Source: an uncultured Solobacterium sp.
GTDB lineage: Bacteria > Bacillota_I > Bacilli_A > Erysipelotrichales > Erysipelotrichaceae
DNA: 64,000 nucleotides
NCBI GenBank assembly: GCA_900543035.1
Contig: UQPV01000002.1
Location: forward strand, 1-64,000
Direction of reading: 5' to 3'
The notes under the pieces were generated by a model, which saw only the letters and a program-made list of their open reading frames with translations, was not told the DNA's origin and did no database searches. The stretch's first letter is position 1; the number at the start of each line of letters is the position of its first letter. The translations under genes and the position numbers were made by a program. Shown one piece after another: positions 42,024 to 49,045 of this stretch.

Positions 42024-42785
42024 CTAGTAAACAGCTACGCCCAGCTCCTCACATTTCTCTTTAAACGCTTGCGGAAGTTCATTGTCACAGATCACAGCGT
42101 GCGCATCCTGAAGCTGACAGATCGTATACGTTCCCCGTTGACCGATCTTGGAGGAGTCCATCAGCACGATGATCTTTTTCGTGCGTGCGATGACCGTGCG
42201 CTTGAGCAGTGCGTCCTCCAGCGATTCACAAGTAAATCCTGTCTCTTGATCAAATCGGGTCACGCCGATAAAAGCAATATCAAAATTGACCTTCTGCAGG
42301 CTTTGTATCGCTTCGCTGCCATTGACGCTCAGGCTGCGGCAATTCACGCTTCCTCCGACCAATGAGATATGTGACTGTTCCAGCCGTGCCATCTCAATGG
42401 CACATGTCAGTCCGCTGGTAAAGAACATATCCGGCTGATCCTTGAGGATATGCGCAAGCATGGTCGTAGTGCTGCCAGAATCAAAGAATATGGTCCGGTT
42501 TGCCTCCACGAATGCCAGCGCCTTTTTCGCGATCACGCGCTTTGCTTCGGTATTGCGAACGAATCGCTTTTTCAGCACGTCATCATTGCCGACCACCTGA
42601 TCGATAGATTTCGCACCGCCATGGATGCGGACCAGCTGTCTGTTCTGATCCAGCACTTTCAGATCGGTCCGCAAGGTCATTTCCGATACCGATGGGAACC
42701 GTTCCTTAAGCTGCGCAAAAGTGACGCTTTCCCGTTCATTGACAAATGCGACGATCTCGCTGCGTCTTTGTTCCATTACTTCCAT
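42024..42785 (-). CDS. DeoR family transcriptional regulator
   Basis: 253 residues. N-terminal winged HTH (RRSEIVAFVNERESVTFAQL...MTLRTDLKVLDQNRQLVRIHGGA) and the C-terminal sugar-phosphate-binding domain (FDSGSTTTMLA, FIGVTRFDQETGF, MDSSKIGQRGTY). Such repressors sense phosphorylated intermediates of sugar pathways. It lies between the dehydrogenase and PTS genes and probably acts on the inverted repeats in the 44118-44286 region. The start at 42785 is set 10 nt from GGAG; 42794 is an alternative with too little spacing. Confidence 0.9.
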   Translation of the reverse strand: MEVMEQRRSEIVAFVNERESVTFAQLKERFPSVSEMTLRTDLKVLDQNRQLVRIHGGAKSIDQVVGNDDVLKKRFVRNTEAKRVIAKKALAFVEANRTIFFDSGSTTTMLAHILKDQPDMFFTSGLTCAIEMARLEQSHISLVGGSVNCRSLSVNGSEAIQSLQKVNFDIAFIGVTRFDQETGFTCESLEDALLKRTVIARTKKIIVLMDSSKIGQRGTYTICQLQDAHAVICDNELPQAFKEKCEELGVAVY

Positions 42786-42854
42786 TCTGTTCATGCTCCT
42801 TTCACCTTGTCGTGTTAATTCTTATTATACACGAGGCGTTCGGAGTTGAACAAA

Positions 42855-44117
42855 TCATTCACTGATAAAATGAGCCAGCAGATACTCCTCTGCTTCTGGG
42901 CACCACAGCCCTTTATGTGCATCGACGATATCTGCCAATGCGGCAAAGCGCGGATCATCCTTACCTTTGTCACGCAGCTCGCTCAACGCGGTCAGCGGCA
43001 TGTTGAGATGTGTGTAGATCAGCTTTTTTCCGCCTGGGATCTTAGGCAGGTTCAGCGTCGTTTCCGCCGCGGAATCCAGTCCGCCGATATGCGTCACCAT
43101 GACTGCAGGATCGATGCGTTTCTCCGCGGTAAGACGCAGTGACTCGATCATATCCTCGGTATTGCCTCCGGTCGTGCCCATGACATGTGTAGAGTTGTAA
43201 TGCACATCATAGAAATTCATCTTAGCGCTGAATTGCTTATCAGTCGGTCCGGCAAAGAAATTCAGGCAGCCGTCTCGGCCGAGGACAGCGCTGGACAGTT
43301 CTACCACTGAGGCGATCGGCGCATAACAGAATACATCGTCAAAGCCATCTCCCCCGCTGATCTCGCGCAGGCTGGCAGCCGGATCATCCATATCAGCAGT
43401 ATTGACGAAATGCAGCTCGATGCCCTCTGCAGCCGCTTCTTCGATCGGAAACAGATGCTTCGCGCGATCCAGACGTTCCTGATTGATGTCTGTCACGACG
43501 ATCATGCCCGGACGTCTGTCGCAGTGCAGCGCATAAGTCAGCGCACCCAGTCCCATCGGCCCGGCGCCAGCAAGGATAGCGAGCTTTCCTCCTTCACGGA
43601 TGCCCATCTCATGATGGTATACCCCCATCTTCGTATGATAGGCGGCATGGAATGCGCCGATGCTGCAGGACATTGGCTCTGCCAGCGATGCTTCATAATA
43701 TGCGCGTCCCTTATATTCCAGCAGACAGCCCAATTCCATCACTTCAGGCGGAATGATGCAATACGTGGTGTCGCCGCCGAAGAACTCATAGGAATAGCCC
43801 GGGCTCCACATCGTCCCTTTATAATTCAGGGCCGGCTGCAATGTGAACTTCATGCCCGGCTTGAACCGATCCTGGTGCTTCTTTCCTACTTTGATGATGT
43901 CTCCTGCCATCTCATGTCCCATGATGGCAGGATGATCCGCCACATCTTCATGCACGCGCTTGTGCGCGGTGCCCAGGATGGCACATTTGTAGGTGGACAT
44001 ACAAACGCTGTCGGATACTACTTTTACCAGGATCTCATCATCCTTGATCTCGGGCAGCTCGAATTCTTCCAGCCGCAGGTCGTTCGCTCCATGTAATCTG
44101 ACTGCTTTAGCTTTCAT
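42855..44117 (-). CDS. Zinc-dependent medium-chain dehydrogenase (SorE-like)
   Basis: 420 residues. The GroES-like N-terminal domain has a Cys in DSVCMSTYKCA and the zinc/catalytic HEMAGDI; the Rossmann domain starts with AGAGPMGLGALTYAL. It lacks the four-Cys structural zinc lobe of yeast-type enzymes. The protein resembles L-sorbose-1-phosphate reductase SorE and related hexitol-phosphate dehydrogenases, so it would interconvert a hexitol phosphate and a ketose phosphate. It is the first gene of the PTS operon, which supports a sugar-phosphate substrate. The exact sugar is unknown. Confidence 0.8.
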   Translation of the reverse strand: MKAKAVRLHGANDLRLEEFELPEIKDDEILVKVVSDSVCMSTYKCAILGTAHKRVHEDVADHPAIMGHEMAGDIIKVGKKHQDRFKPGMKFTLQPALNYKGTMWSPGYSYEFFGGDTTYCIIPPEVMELGCLLEYKGRAYYEASLAEPMSCSIGAFHAAYHTKMGVYHHEMGIREGGKLAILAGAGPMGLGALTYALHCDRRPGMIVVTDINQERLDRAKHLFPIEEAAAEGIELHFVNTADMDDPAASLREISGGDGFDDVFCYAPIASVVELSSAVLGRDGCLNFFAGPTDKQFSAKMNFYDVHYNSTHVMGTTGGNTEDMIESLRLTAEKRIDPAVMVTHIGGLDSAAETTLNLPKIPGGKKLIYTHLNMPLTALSELRDKGKDDPRFAALADIVDAHKGLWCPEAEEYLLAHFISE

Positions 44118-44144
44118 TTCAAAAACTCCTTTCTGTATATAATT

Positions 44145-44164
44145 GTTGAATCAAAAGCTTCAAC
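44145..44164. promoter_or_regulatory. Operator candidate of the dehydrogenase operon
   Basis: GTTGAA-N8-TTCAAC lies immediately downstream of the -10 element of the minus-strand promoter, a typical repressor position. Confidence 0.6.
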
Positions 44165-44167
44165 CAT

Positions 44168-44195
44168 ATAATATCACGATTTTGCACTCTGTCAA
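44168..44195 (-). promoter_or_regulatory. Promoter of the dehydrogenase-deoR-PTS operon
   Basis: Minus strand TTGACA (44190-44195), 16-bp spacer, TATTAT (44168-44173). Confidence 0.75.
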
Positions 44196-44217
44196 CTGTT
44201 ATTTCGAAAATTATTAT

Positions 44218-44246
44218 TTGACTTTCAACAATGTTGGTGCTATGCT
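44218..44246 (+). promoter_or_regulatory. Promoter of the PfkB kinase gene
   Basis: TTGACT (44218-44223), 17-bp spacer, TATGCT (44241-44246). The spacer contains CAACA-a-TGTTG (44226-44236), which shares half-sites with the operator at 44145-44164. Confidence 0.7.
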
Positions 44247-44286
44247 GATGATGAAGAGGCCAACATCGTGGCATAGGAGGAAGAAC

Positions 44287-45201
44287 ATGATTTATACGGT
44301 AACGTTCAATCCATCGCTCGACTACATCATCCGGGTGAATGATTTCAGCACTGGCACCATCAATAAGACGACTTTTGAAAAGCTTCTCCCTGGCGGAAAA
44401 GGAATCAATGTATCCATCGTCCTTGCTAACCTGGGTCATGAAAGCACCGCCCTGGGCTTTGTAGCCGGATTTACCGGAGAAGAGATCGAAGCTCGGCTGA
44501 AGCAATTTGGATGCGGCATCGATTTCATCAAAGTTCAAGACGGGCTTTCACGAATCAACGTCAAGATGAAGTCACAAGAAGAAACAGAGATCAACGGACA
44601 AGGACCGCGAATCAATGAAGGAGAACTGGAAACGCTGTTTGCTAAGATCGACGCTATCCGCGATGAGGACATGCTCGTGATTTCCGGCAGCATCCCCACT
44701 TCTCTGCCAGACGATATGTATGAGCGCATCATGAAGCGCATGCAAGGCAAGCGCACACGTGTGATCGTAGATGCAGCCGGCAGTTTGATGATGAAGGTGC
44801 TGCAATTCCACCCATTCCTGATCAAGCCGAACCATCATGAGCTGGGCGATCTGTTTGGCGTAAAGCTCACCACGCCGCAGGAGGTCATCCCTTATGCCCG
44901 CAAGCTGCAAAAGCTGGGCGCACGCAACGTGCTGGTCTCCATGGCCAAGGCCGGCGCCGTGCTGCTGGATGAGCATGGCCAAACACACATGAGCCCGGCG
45001 CCGCAAGGCACGCTGGTCAACTCTGTAGGTGCAGGCGACTCCATGGTCGCTGGTTTCCTATCCGGCTATCTCGAATCAGATGGGGACCATGCATATGCGC
45101 TGCGAAAAGGGATCGCCGCCGGCAGCGCCAGTGCATTCTCTGAAGATCTTGCCACTGCCAGGGAGGTCAGCATGCTGCTCAGCCGCATGAATGCCTCCTG
45201 A
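44287..45201 (+). CDS. PfkB family sugar-phosphate kinase, 1-phosphofructokinase type
   Basis: 304 residues. N-terminal FNPSLDYIIRV and GGKGINVS match the FruK/LacC branch of the PfkB family; the C-terminal VNSVGAGDSMVAGF holds the catalytic Asp and anion hole. Likely reactions are fructose 1-phosphate or tagatose 6-phosphate plus ATP to the bisphosphate. It is divergent from the PTS operon and shares operator half-sites with it, which suggests a common pathway. The start at 44287 follows GGAGGAAGAAC. The aldolase at 33229 could take the product. Confidence 0.85.
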   Translation: MIYTVTFNPSLDYIIRVNDFSTGTINKTTFEKLLPGGKGINVSIVLANLGHESTALGFVAGFTGEEIEARLKQFGCGIDFIKVQDGLSRINVKMKSQEETEINGQGPRINEGELETLFAKIDAIRDEDMLVISGSIPTSLPDDMYERIMKRMQGKRTRVIVDAAGSLMMKVLQFHPFLIKPNHHELGDLFGVKLTTPQEVIPYARKLQKLGARNVLVSMAKAGAVLLDEHGQTHMSPAPQGTLVNSVGAGDSMVAGFLSGYLESDGDHAYALRKGIAAGSASAFSEDLATAREVSMLLSRMNAS

Positions 45202-45220
45202 TCAGCGCAAACACACACAG

Positions 45221-45246
45221 GCCGCACGATCGACATGCGGCTTTTC
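45221..45246 (+). terminator. Terminator of the PfkB kinase gene
   Basis: GCCGCA pairs with TGCGGC, followed by TTTT. Confidence 0.7.
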
Positions 45247-45305
45247 CGTTATTCAATATTCTTAAAAAAATTCAAAAAAATCCTTTATTTGACATCAATT
45301 TTTGC

Positions 45306-45373
45306 ATTTTTCAACGCATTATTTATACTTTTTAGCCATTTCCTTTGCAGCCATCTTACAAAAATGTTATACT
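45306..45373 (+). promoter_or_regulatory. Promoter module of hydrolase B with 21-bp-spaced repeats
   Basis: ACTTTTTAGC at 45327 is preceded 21 bp upstream by the weaker ATTTTTCAAC (45306, 7 of 10 matches). The extended -10 TGTTATACT ends at 45373, 41 bp after the second repeat's start, exactly as at hydrolase A. Confidence 0.68.
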
Positions 45374-45401
45374 GCTTTTCGGTCAAAATGAGGTGAACAG
45401 A

Positions 45402-46433
45402 ATGAATCTTTTAGAGAAACATGGCAGGAAGATCGCGCTGGCGCTCTGCTTCGCGACATGCATTCCCGTCATCTCCACCGTTTACGCCTACGAAGCACAG
45501 CCGGGATGGCATGGCGAAGGCGCTGAGCGATACTATGTTCTCGAAACGACCAGGGAACAGGCCACAGGATGGCTGAAGCTGGACGAAGGGACATATTACT
45601 TCAACGAGACCGGCGAAATGATGACCGGATGGCAGACCATCGGCGATTTCCGTTATTATTTTGATGCAGATGGAAAGATGGCCGCCGGCGAACGGACCAT
45701 TGACGAAACCGACTGGTATTTCCAGGAAGACGGCCGTCTGCTGAGCGGATGGCAAGACGATACCCTGTATGATGCGCACGGCTATCTGATCACATCCCGT
45801 TTCATCACCACAGAAGAGGGCACCCTCTATGTGAATGCGGACGGCAGAAAGGTGAGCGGATGGCAGACCATCGACGGCAGCCGCTATTATTTTGATGAAC
45901 ATGGCATCCGCCAGAGCGGCACGATCGAAGTGAACGGCGAGACGTATGTGCTCGATGAGGACGGCGTCCTGCAGACCGGCTGGTCTGATGATCACGCCCA
46001 TTACCGCGACGCATACGGAAAGATCGTCAAAAACACGACCATGGAGATCGACGGCATGACATATATCTTCGATGAAGAAGGCAACGCCATGGATGAAGAA
46101 GAAGCGCGCAGGCAGGAACGTGCCGGGATCGCGGAGGCCGCGCTGGCACAGGTCGGCACGGCACAAGACTGCACGATGCTGGTGAGCAACGCATTGGCCG
46201 CCAATGGCATTTATTACCATGGATGGCCGGCTGGCTACCTCTCTTTGGGCACAGTGACCGACGACCCGCAGCCAGGCGATCTGATCTATTATGCCGACGG
46301 CGGCATGGGCATGGCCCACATCGCCGTATATATCGGCAACGGACAGGCCGTGCATGGCGGCTACAACGGCAGTGAGACCGTAGTGGCCAGCGCTTATCTC
46401 GGCTCAGGCCCCGTATTCATCCGCATCGGATAA
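45402..46433 (+). CDS. Secreted NlpC/P60-like cell-wall hydrolase with GW-type repeats (B)
   Basis: 343 residues, a paralog of the protein at 38716 in all parts: near-identical signal peptide and first 50 residues (EAQPGWHGEG), cell-wall-binding repeats (GWQTIDGSRYYFDEHGI), and the catalytic domain with Cys257 in DCTMLV and His306 in MAHIAV. It lacks the Ser-rich linker; a short Glu/Arg stretch (about 235-250) joins the domains. The start at 45402 follows GAGGTGA. The conserved catalytic domain but divergent repeat array suggests different wall ligands or positions. Confidence 0.88.
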   Translation: MNLLEKHGRKIALALCFATCIPVISTVYAYEAQPGWHGEGAERYYVLETTREQATGWLKLDEGTYYFNETGEMMTGWQTIGDFRYYFDADGKMAAGERTIDETDWYFQEDGRLLSGWQDDTLYDAHGYLITSRFITTEEGTLYVNADGRKVSGWQTIDGSRYYFDEHGIRQSGTIEVNGETYVLDEDGVLQTGWSDDHAHYRDAYGKIVKNTTMEIDGMTYIFDEEGNAMDEEEARRQERAGIAEAALAQVGTAQDCTMLVSNALAANGIYYHGWPAGYLSLGTVTDDPQPGDLIYYADGGMGMAHIAVYIGNGQAVHGGYNGSETVVASAYLGSGPVFIRIG

Positions 46434-46455
46434 AAACCGCGTCTGCGGTTTTTTT
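46433..46455 (+). terminator. Terminator of hydrolase B
   Basis: AAAACCGC pairs with GCGGTTTT, followed by TTT. Confidence 0.8.
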
Positions 46456-46531
46456 ACAGTTACGCAGGATTGTCCATGCCCTTTTCCCGTTTCAGCGATT
46501 ATAATGAAGACCGTCAGAAAGAGGGATGCTC

Positions 46532-47329
46532 ATGATCAGACTTCTGGCCGTCGATATGGACGGCACATGCCTGAATCGCAAAAACCAGATCAGCGAACAG
46601 AACATGGCGGCTCTGCGCCGCCTTGTGCAAAGCGGCATACAGATCGTGCCGGCCAGCGGCAGGGCCTGCACATGCCTTCCGCATCAGCTGCGCGCCGCGC
46701 CGCTGCTCTTCCGCTATGCCATCACATCCAACGGCGCCCGGGTGGATGATGTCCGCGGACACTGTCTGTTCTGCCAGGAGATCTATCCCGATACCGCCCT
46801 GTCCCTGCTCAGCGACTGCCAGACGCTGCGCATCGGCGTCAGCGCCCATATCTGCAGAGCATACCTCCTGCAAGGGCGTCTGCTGCAGATGATGGGCAAG
46901 GCCGTCTATGGAAAAGATGCAGAGCAGGCGCGCTGTGTGCCCGATCTCCGCCCGCTCATCAAGCAGAGCCGCGGAGTGGAAGAGCTTCAGTTTTATTTTT
47001 TCAGCCGGACAGCCAGAGAAGCGCTGCGGCAGATCCTCTCCTATTATCCCACGCTGAATGCCGCTTACTCTTCTTCCTATGTGGAAATCTTTTCCGCCGA
47101 GGCATCGAAGGGCAAGGCGCTCTCAGCCCTTGCCCAGCACCTTCATCTCGATCGTTCCCAGATCGCCTGCATCGGCGACAGCGAGAATGATCTCAGCATG
47201 TTCGAGGCCGCCGGCACACGCTTTGCCGTGGGTAACGCGATCGACGCGCTGAAACAGCAGGCAGATCATGTGCTGCCCGACCGCGATCACGACCCGATCG
47301 CCGCTGCGGCCGCCATCTTAGGCATATAA
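46532..47329 (+). CDS. HAD superfamily Cof-type phosphatase
   Basis: 265 residues. Motif I DMDGTCLN (Asp8, Asp10), motif II SGR region, the Lys before motif IV (EASKGKALS) and motif IV GDSENDLSMF, with a C2B cap in the centre. Cof-type enzymes dephosphorylate sugar phosphates, FMN or PLP; the substrate here is unknown. AAAGAGG precedes the ATG at 46532, which is preferred to 46526. Convergent with the HD hydrolase gene. Confidence 0.9.
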   Translation: MIRLLAVDMDGTCLNRKNQISEQNMAALRRLVQSGIQIVPASGRACTCLPHQLRAAPLLFRYAITSNGARVDDVRGHCLFCQEIYPDTALSLLSDCQTLRIGVSAHICRAYLLQGRLLQMMGKAVYGKDAEQARCVPDLRPLIKQSRGVEELQFYFFSRTAREALRQILSYYPTLNAAYSSSYVEIFSAEASKGKALSALAQHLHLDRSQIACIGDSENDLSMFEAAGTRFAVGNAIDALKQQADHVLPDRDHDPIAAAAAILGI

Positions 47330-47364
47330 AAAGCGAAGCACGAGCGCGCTTCGCTTTTTATATG
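47329..47364. terminator. Bidirectional terminator between HAD and HD genes
   Basis: AAAAAGCGAAG pairs with CTTCGCTTTTT; A- and T-runs on both sides serve both genes. Confidence 0.9.
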
Positions 47365-48584
47365 CCGATCTCCTTAGGAAAATAAATCAGCTCCTGTCCG
47401 CTGAATTCCGCCTCGGTGAGCGCGCGGACGATCGTGCTCTTTTCCGAGAGCTCATGCAGCGATCCATCCTCGCTGACGATCCAGATCACATGTGTGCCGC
47501 CGCGCCCCTGGTATGGAGAATACGGCTTTTGGACGACATGGTCCTTGACGACATAATAGCGCGGATCATAGCCGCTCTCCCGCGCCTTCCGGCGGATCTT
47601 CTCCAGCTGTGACTCATCCTCATATTCCACATAGTCAAACAAGCGGCGGCTGCGGGCCCTGGATGCCAGATCGCGCAGCACAGGATCATCGCCATGCTCC
47701 AGCAGGGAGAAGCCATAAAGCGCGGCAGACTCATCCAGCACATACAGATCCTCGATGCCTGCCGGCGCATCCTGCAAAAATGGCACGAACATCTCCAGGC
47801 GGGAAAACGCATCCGCATCCTTCTGCCACTGTTCCTTCATCCGGCGAAAGATCATCGTGATGATCGTCTCATAGCTGCGGGCGACCGGATGCAGGTAGAC
47901 CTGCCAGTACATATGATAACGCGCCATGATATAATCCTCCACGCTGTGGATGCCGCTCTCCTTGACGGCCATCCGCCCGCCGCGCACACGGATGGTGCGC
48001 AGGATCCGCTCCATATCAAAGGTGCCATAGCTGGTGCCGGTGAAATATGCATCTCTCAGCAGATAATCCATGCGGTCGGCGTCCAGCTGTCCGCTGACGA
48101 GCTGATTGAGCAGATCGTTGGGATGCCGGTAAGCGATGATGGCCGCGATATCCTGCGGCAGCCTGGGATCAGCGTCCGCCAGCACTTGGTGGATCTCACT
48201 GTCTTCCAGCAGGATGCGCTGAGTGAACGTCTCATGCCGGCAGCTGCTCACGGATTCAAACGCATGAGAGAACGGACCGTGTCCGATGTCATGCAAAAGC
48301 CCTGCCAGCATGGCCGTGCATTTCTCATATTCGCTGAAAGATTCCGCGATATCCGGGATCTCCCGCACCATGCGCCTGACGATCTCATAGACTCCCAGCG
48401 AGTGAGAAAACCGCGTATGCTCTGCCGTATGATACACCTGAAAGTCGCCGCCCAGCTGATGGATGCGGCGCAGACGCTGAAATTCCCGCGTGTTGAGACA
48501 GTCCCACACCACCTTCAGGTCGATATGGATATATCCGTGGATCGGATCACGGAGCACTTTTACTTCTGGCGTTCGTTCAAGCAT
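47358..48584 (-). CDS. HD-domain phosphohydrolase (YwfO/dGTPase-like)
   Basis: 408 residues. HD motif pieces: RFSHSLGVYEIV, GLLHDIGHGPFSHAFE and the later LDADRMDYLLRDAY, the pattern of the SAMHD1/dGTPase-like group including B. subtilis YwfO. Such enzymes hydrolyse dNTPs or related nucleotides. AGGAGGTGATGGC precedes the ATG. The N-terminus overlaps the 3' end of the NUDIX gene by 25 nt, so the two are co-expressed, a plausible pair for nucleotide pool cleaning. Confidence 0.9.
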   Translation of the reverse strand: MLERTPEVKVLRDPIHGYIHIDLKVVWDCLNTREFQRLRRIHQLGGDFQVYHTAEHTRFSHSLGVYEIVRRMVREIPDIAESFSEYEKCTAMLAGLLHDIGHGPFSHAFESVSSCRHETFTQRILLEDSEIHQVLADADPRLPQDIAAIIAYRHPNDLLNQLVSGQLDADRMDYLLRDAYFTGTSYGTFDMERILRTIRVRGGRMAVKESGIHSVEDYIMARYHMYWQVYLHPVARSYETIITMIFRRMKEQWQKDADAFSRLEMFVPFLQDAPAGIEDLYVLDESAALYGFSLLEHGDDPVLRDLASRARSRRLFDYVEYEDESQLEKIRRKARESGYDPRYYVVKDHVVQKPYSPYQGRGGTHVIWIVSEDGSLHELSEKSTIVRALTEAEFSGQELIYFPKEIGI

Positions 48585-48970
48585 GCCATCACCTCCTGCA
48601 GACAGTCGAGGATCTTGCGGTCAGCGGGCTGAAAGCCATAGCGGTACACTTCTCCATAGTGCACCCATCTGCCTTCGCTGTGGGCGCTCAGCCGCATGTC
48701 TTCCGCTGCGCTGCGGCACAGAAAGGCGCTGACATGGATCCGGCAGCCTTCCTGCTCATCCATCACATCGCACAGAAAGCGCTCTGCTTCGGCGTGAATG
48801 CCGAGCTCTTCTGCCAGTTCGCGCTCGATGGCCTCGCTGTGTGTCTCGCCGCTTTCCACTTTCCCGCCGGGAAACTCCCATATCCCGGCCGCCTGTCCTT
48901 CTCCGCGTCTGGCGATGAACACCTGATCTGCCTTATGCAGGATGCCGCAGACCACTTCCAGCTGTTTCAT
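48560..48970 (-). CDS. NUDIX hydrolase (MutT-like)
   Basis: 136 residues. The NUDIX box is complete: GGKVESGETHSEAIERELAEELG, with the preceding GIWEFPGG typical of MutT-type 8-oxo-dGTP or CTP pyrophosphatases. Length and the simple domain fit MutT/YeaB-like sanitising enzymes. AAGGAAGGTGG precedes the ATG. Its gene overlaps the following HD hydrolase gene. Confidence 0.9.
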   Translation of the reverse strand: MKQLEVVCGILHKADQVFIARRGEGQAAGIWEFPGGKVESGETHSEAIERELAEELGIHAEAERFLCDVMDEQEGCRIHVSAFLCRSAAEDMRLSAHSEGRWVHYGEVYRYGFQPADRKILDCLQEVMACLNERQK

Positions 48971-49002
48971 CTGACCACCTTCCTTCTCGTTCCATTATAT
49001 CA

Positions 49003-49037
49003 TAAAACGGCGCATGTCCTTCACGACAGCGCCGTTT
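49003..49037 (-). terminator. Terminator after mnmG
   Basis: AAACGGCGC pairs with GCGCCGTTT, then TTATGATAT on the minus strand. It sits in the short gap before the NUDIX gene. Confidence 0.65.
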
Positions 49038-49045
49038 CCCATATG

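Noticed and set aside
20421..46540. Shared leader GAAAGAGGGATGCTC before the genes at 20428 and 46532
   Set aside because: The likeness covers only the ribosome binding site and start region of two unrelated genes; most likely convergence.
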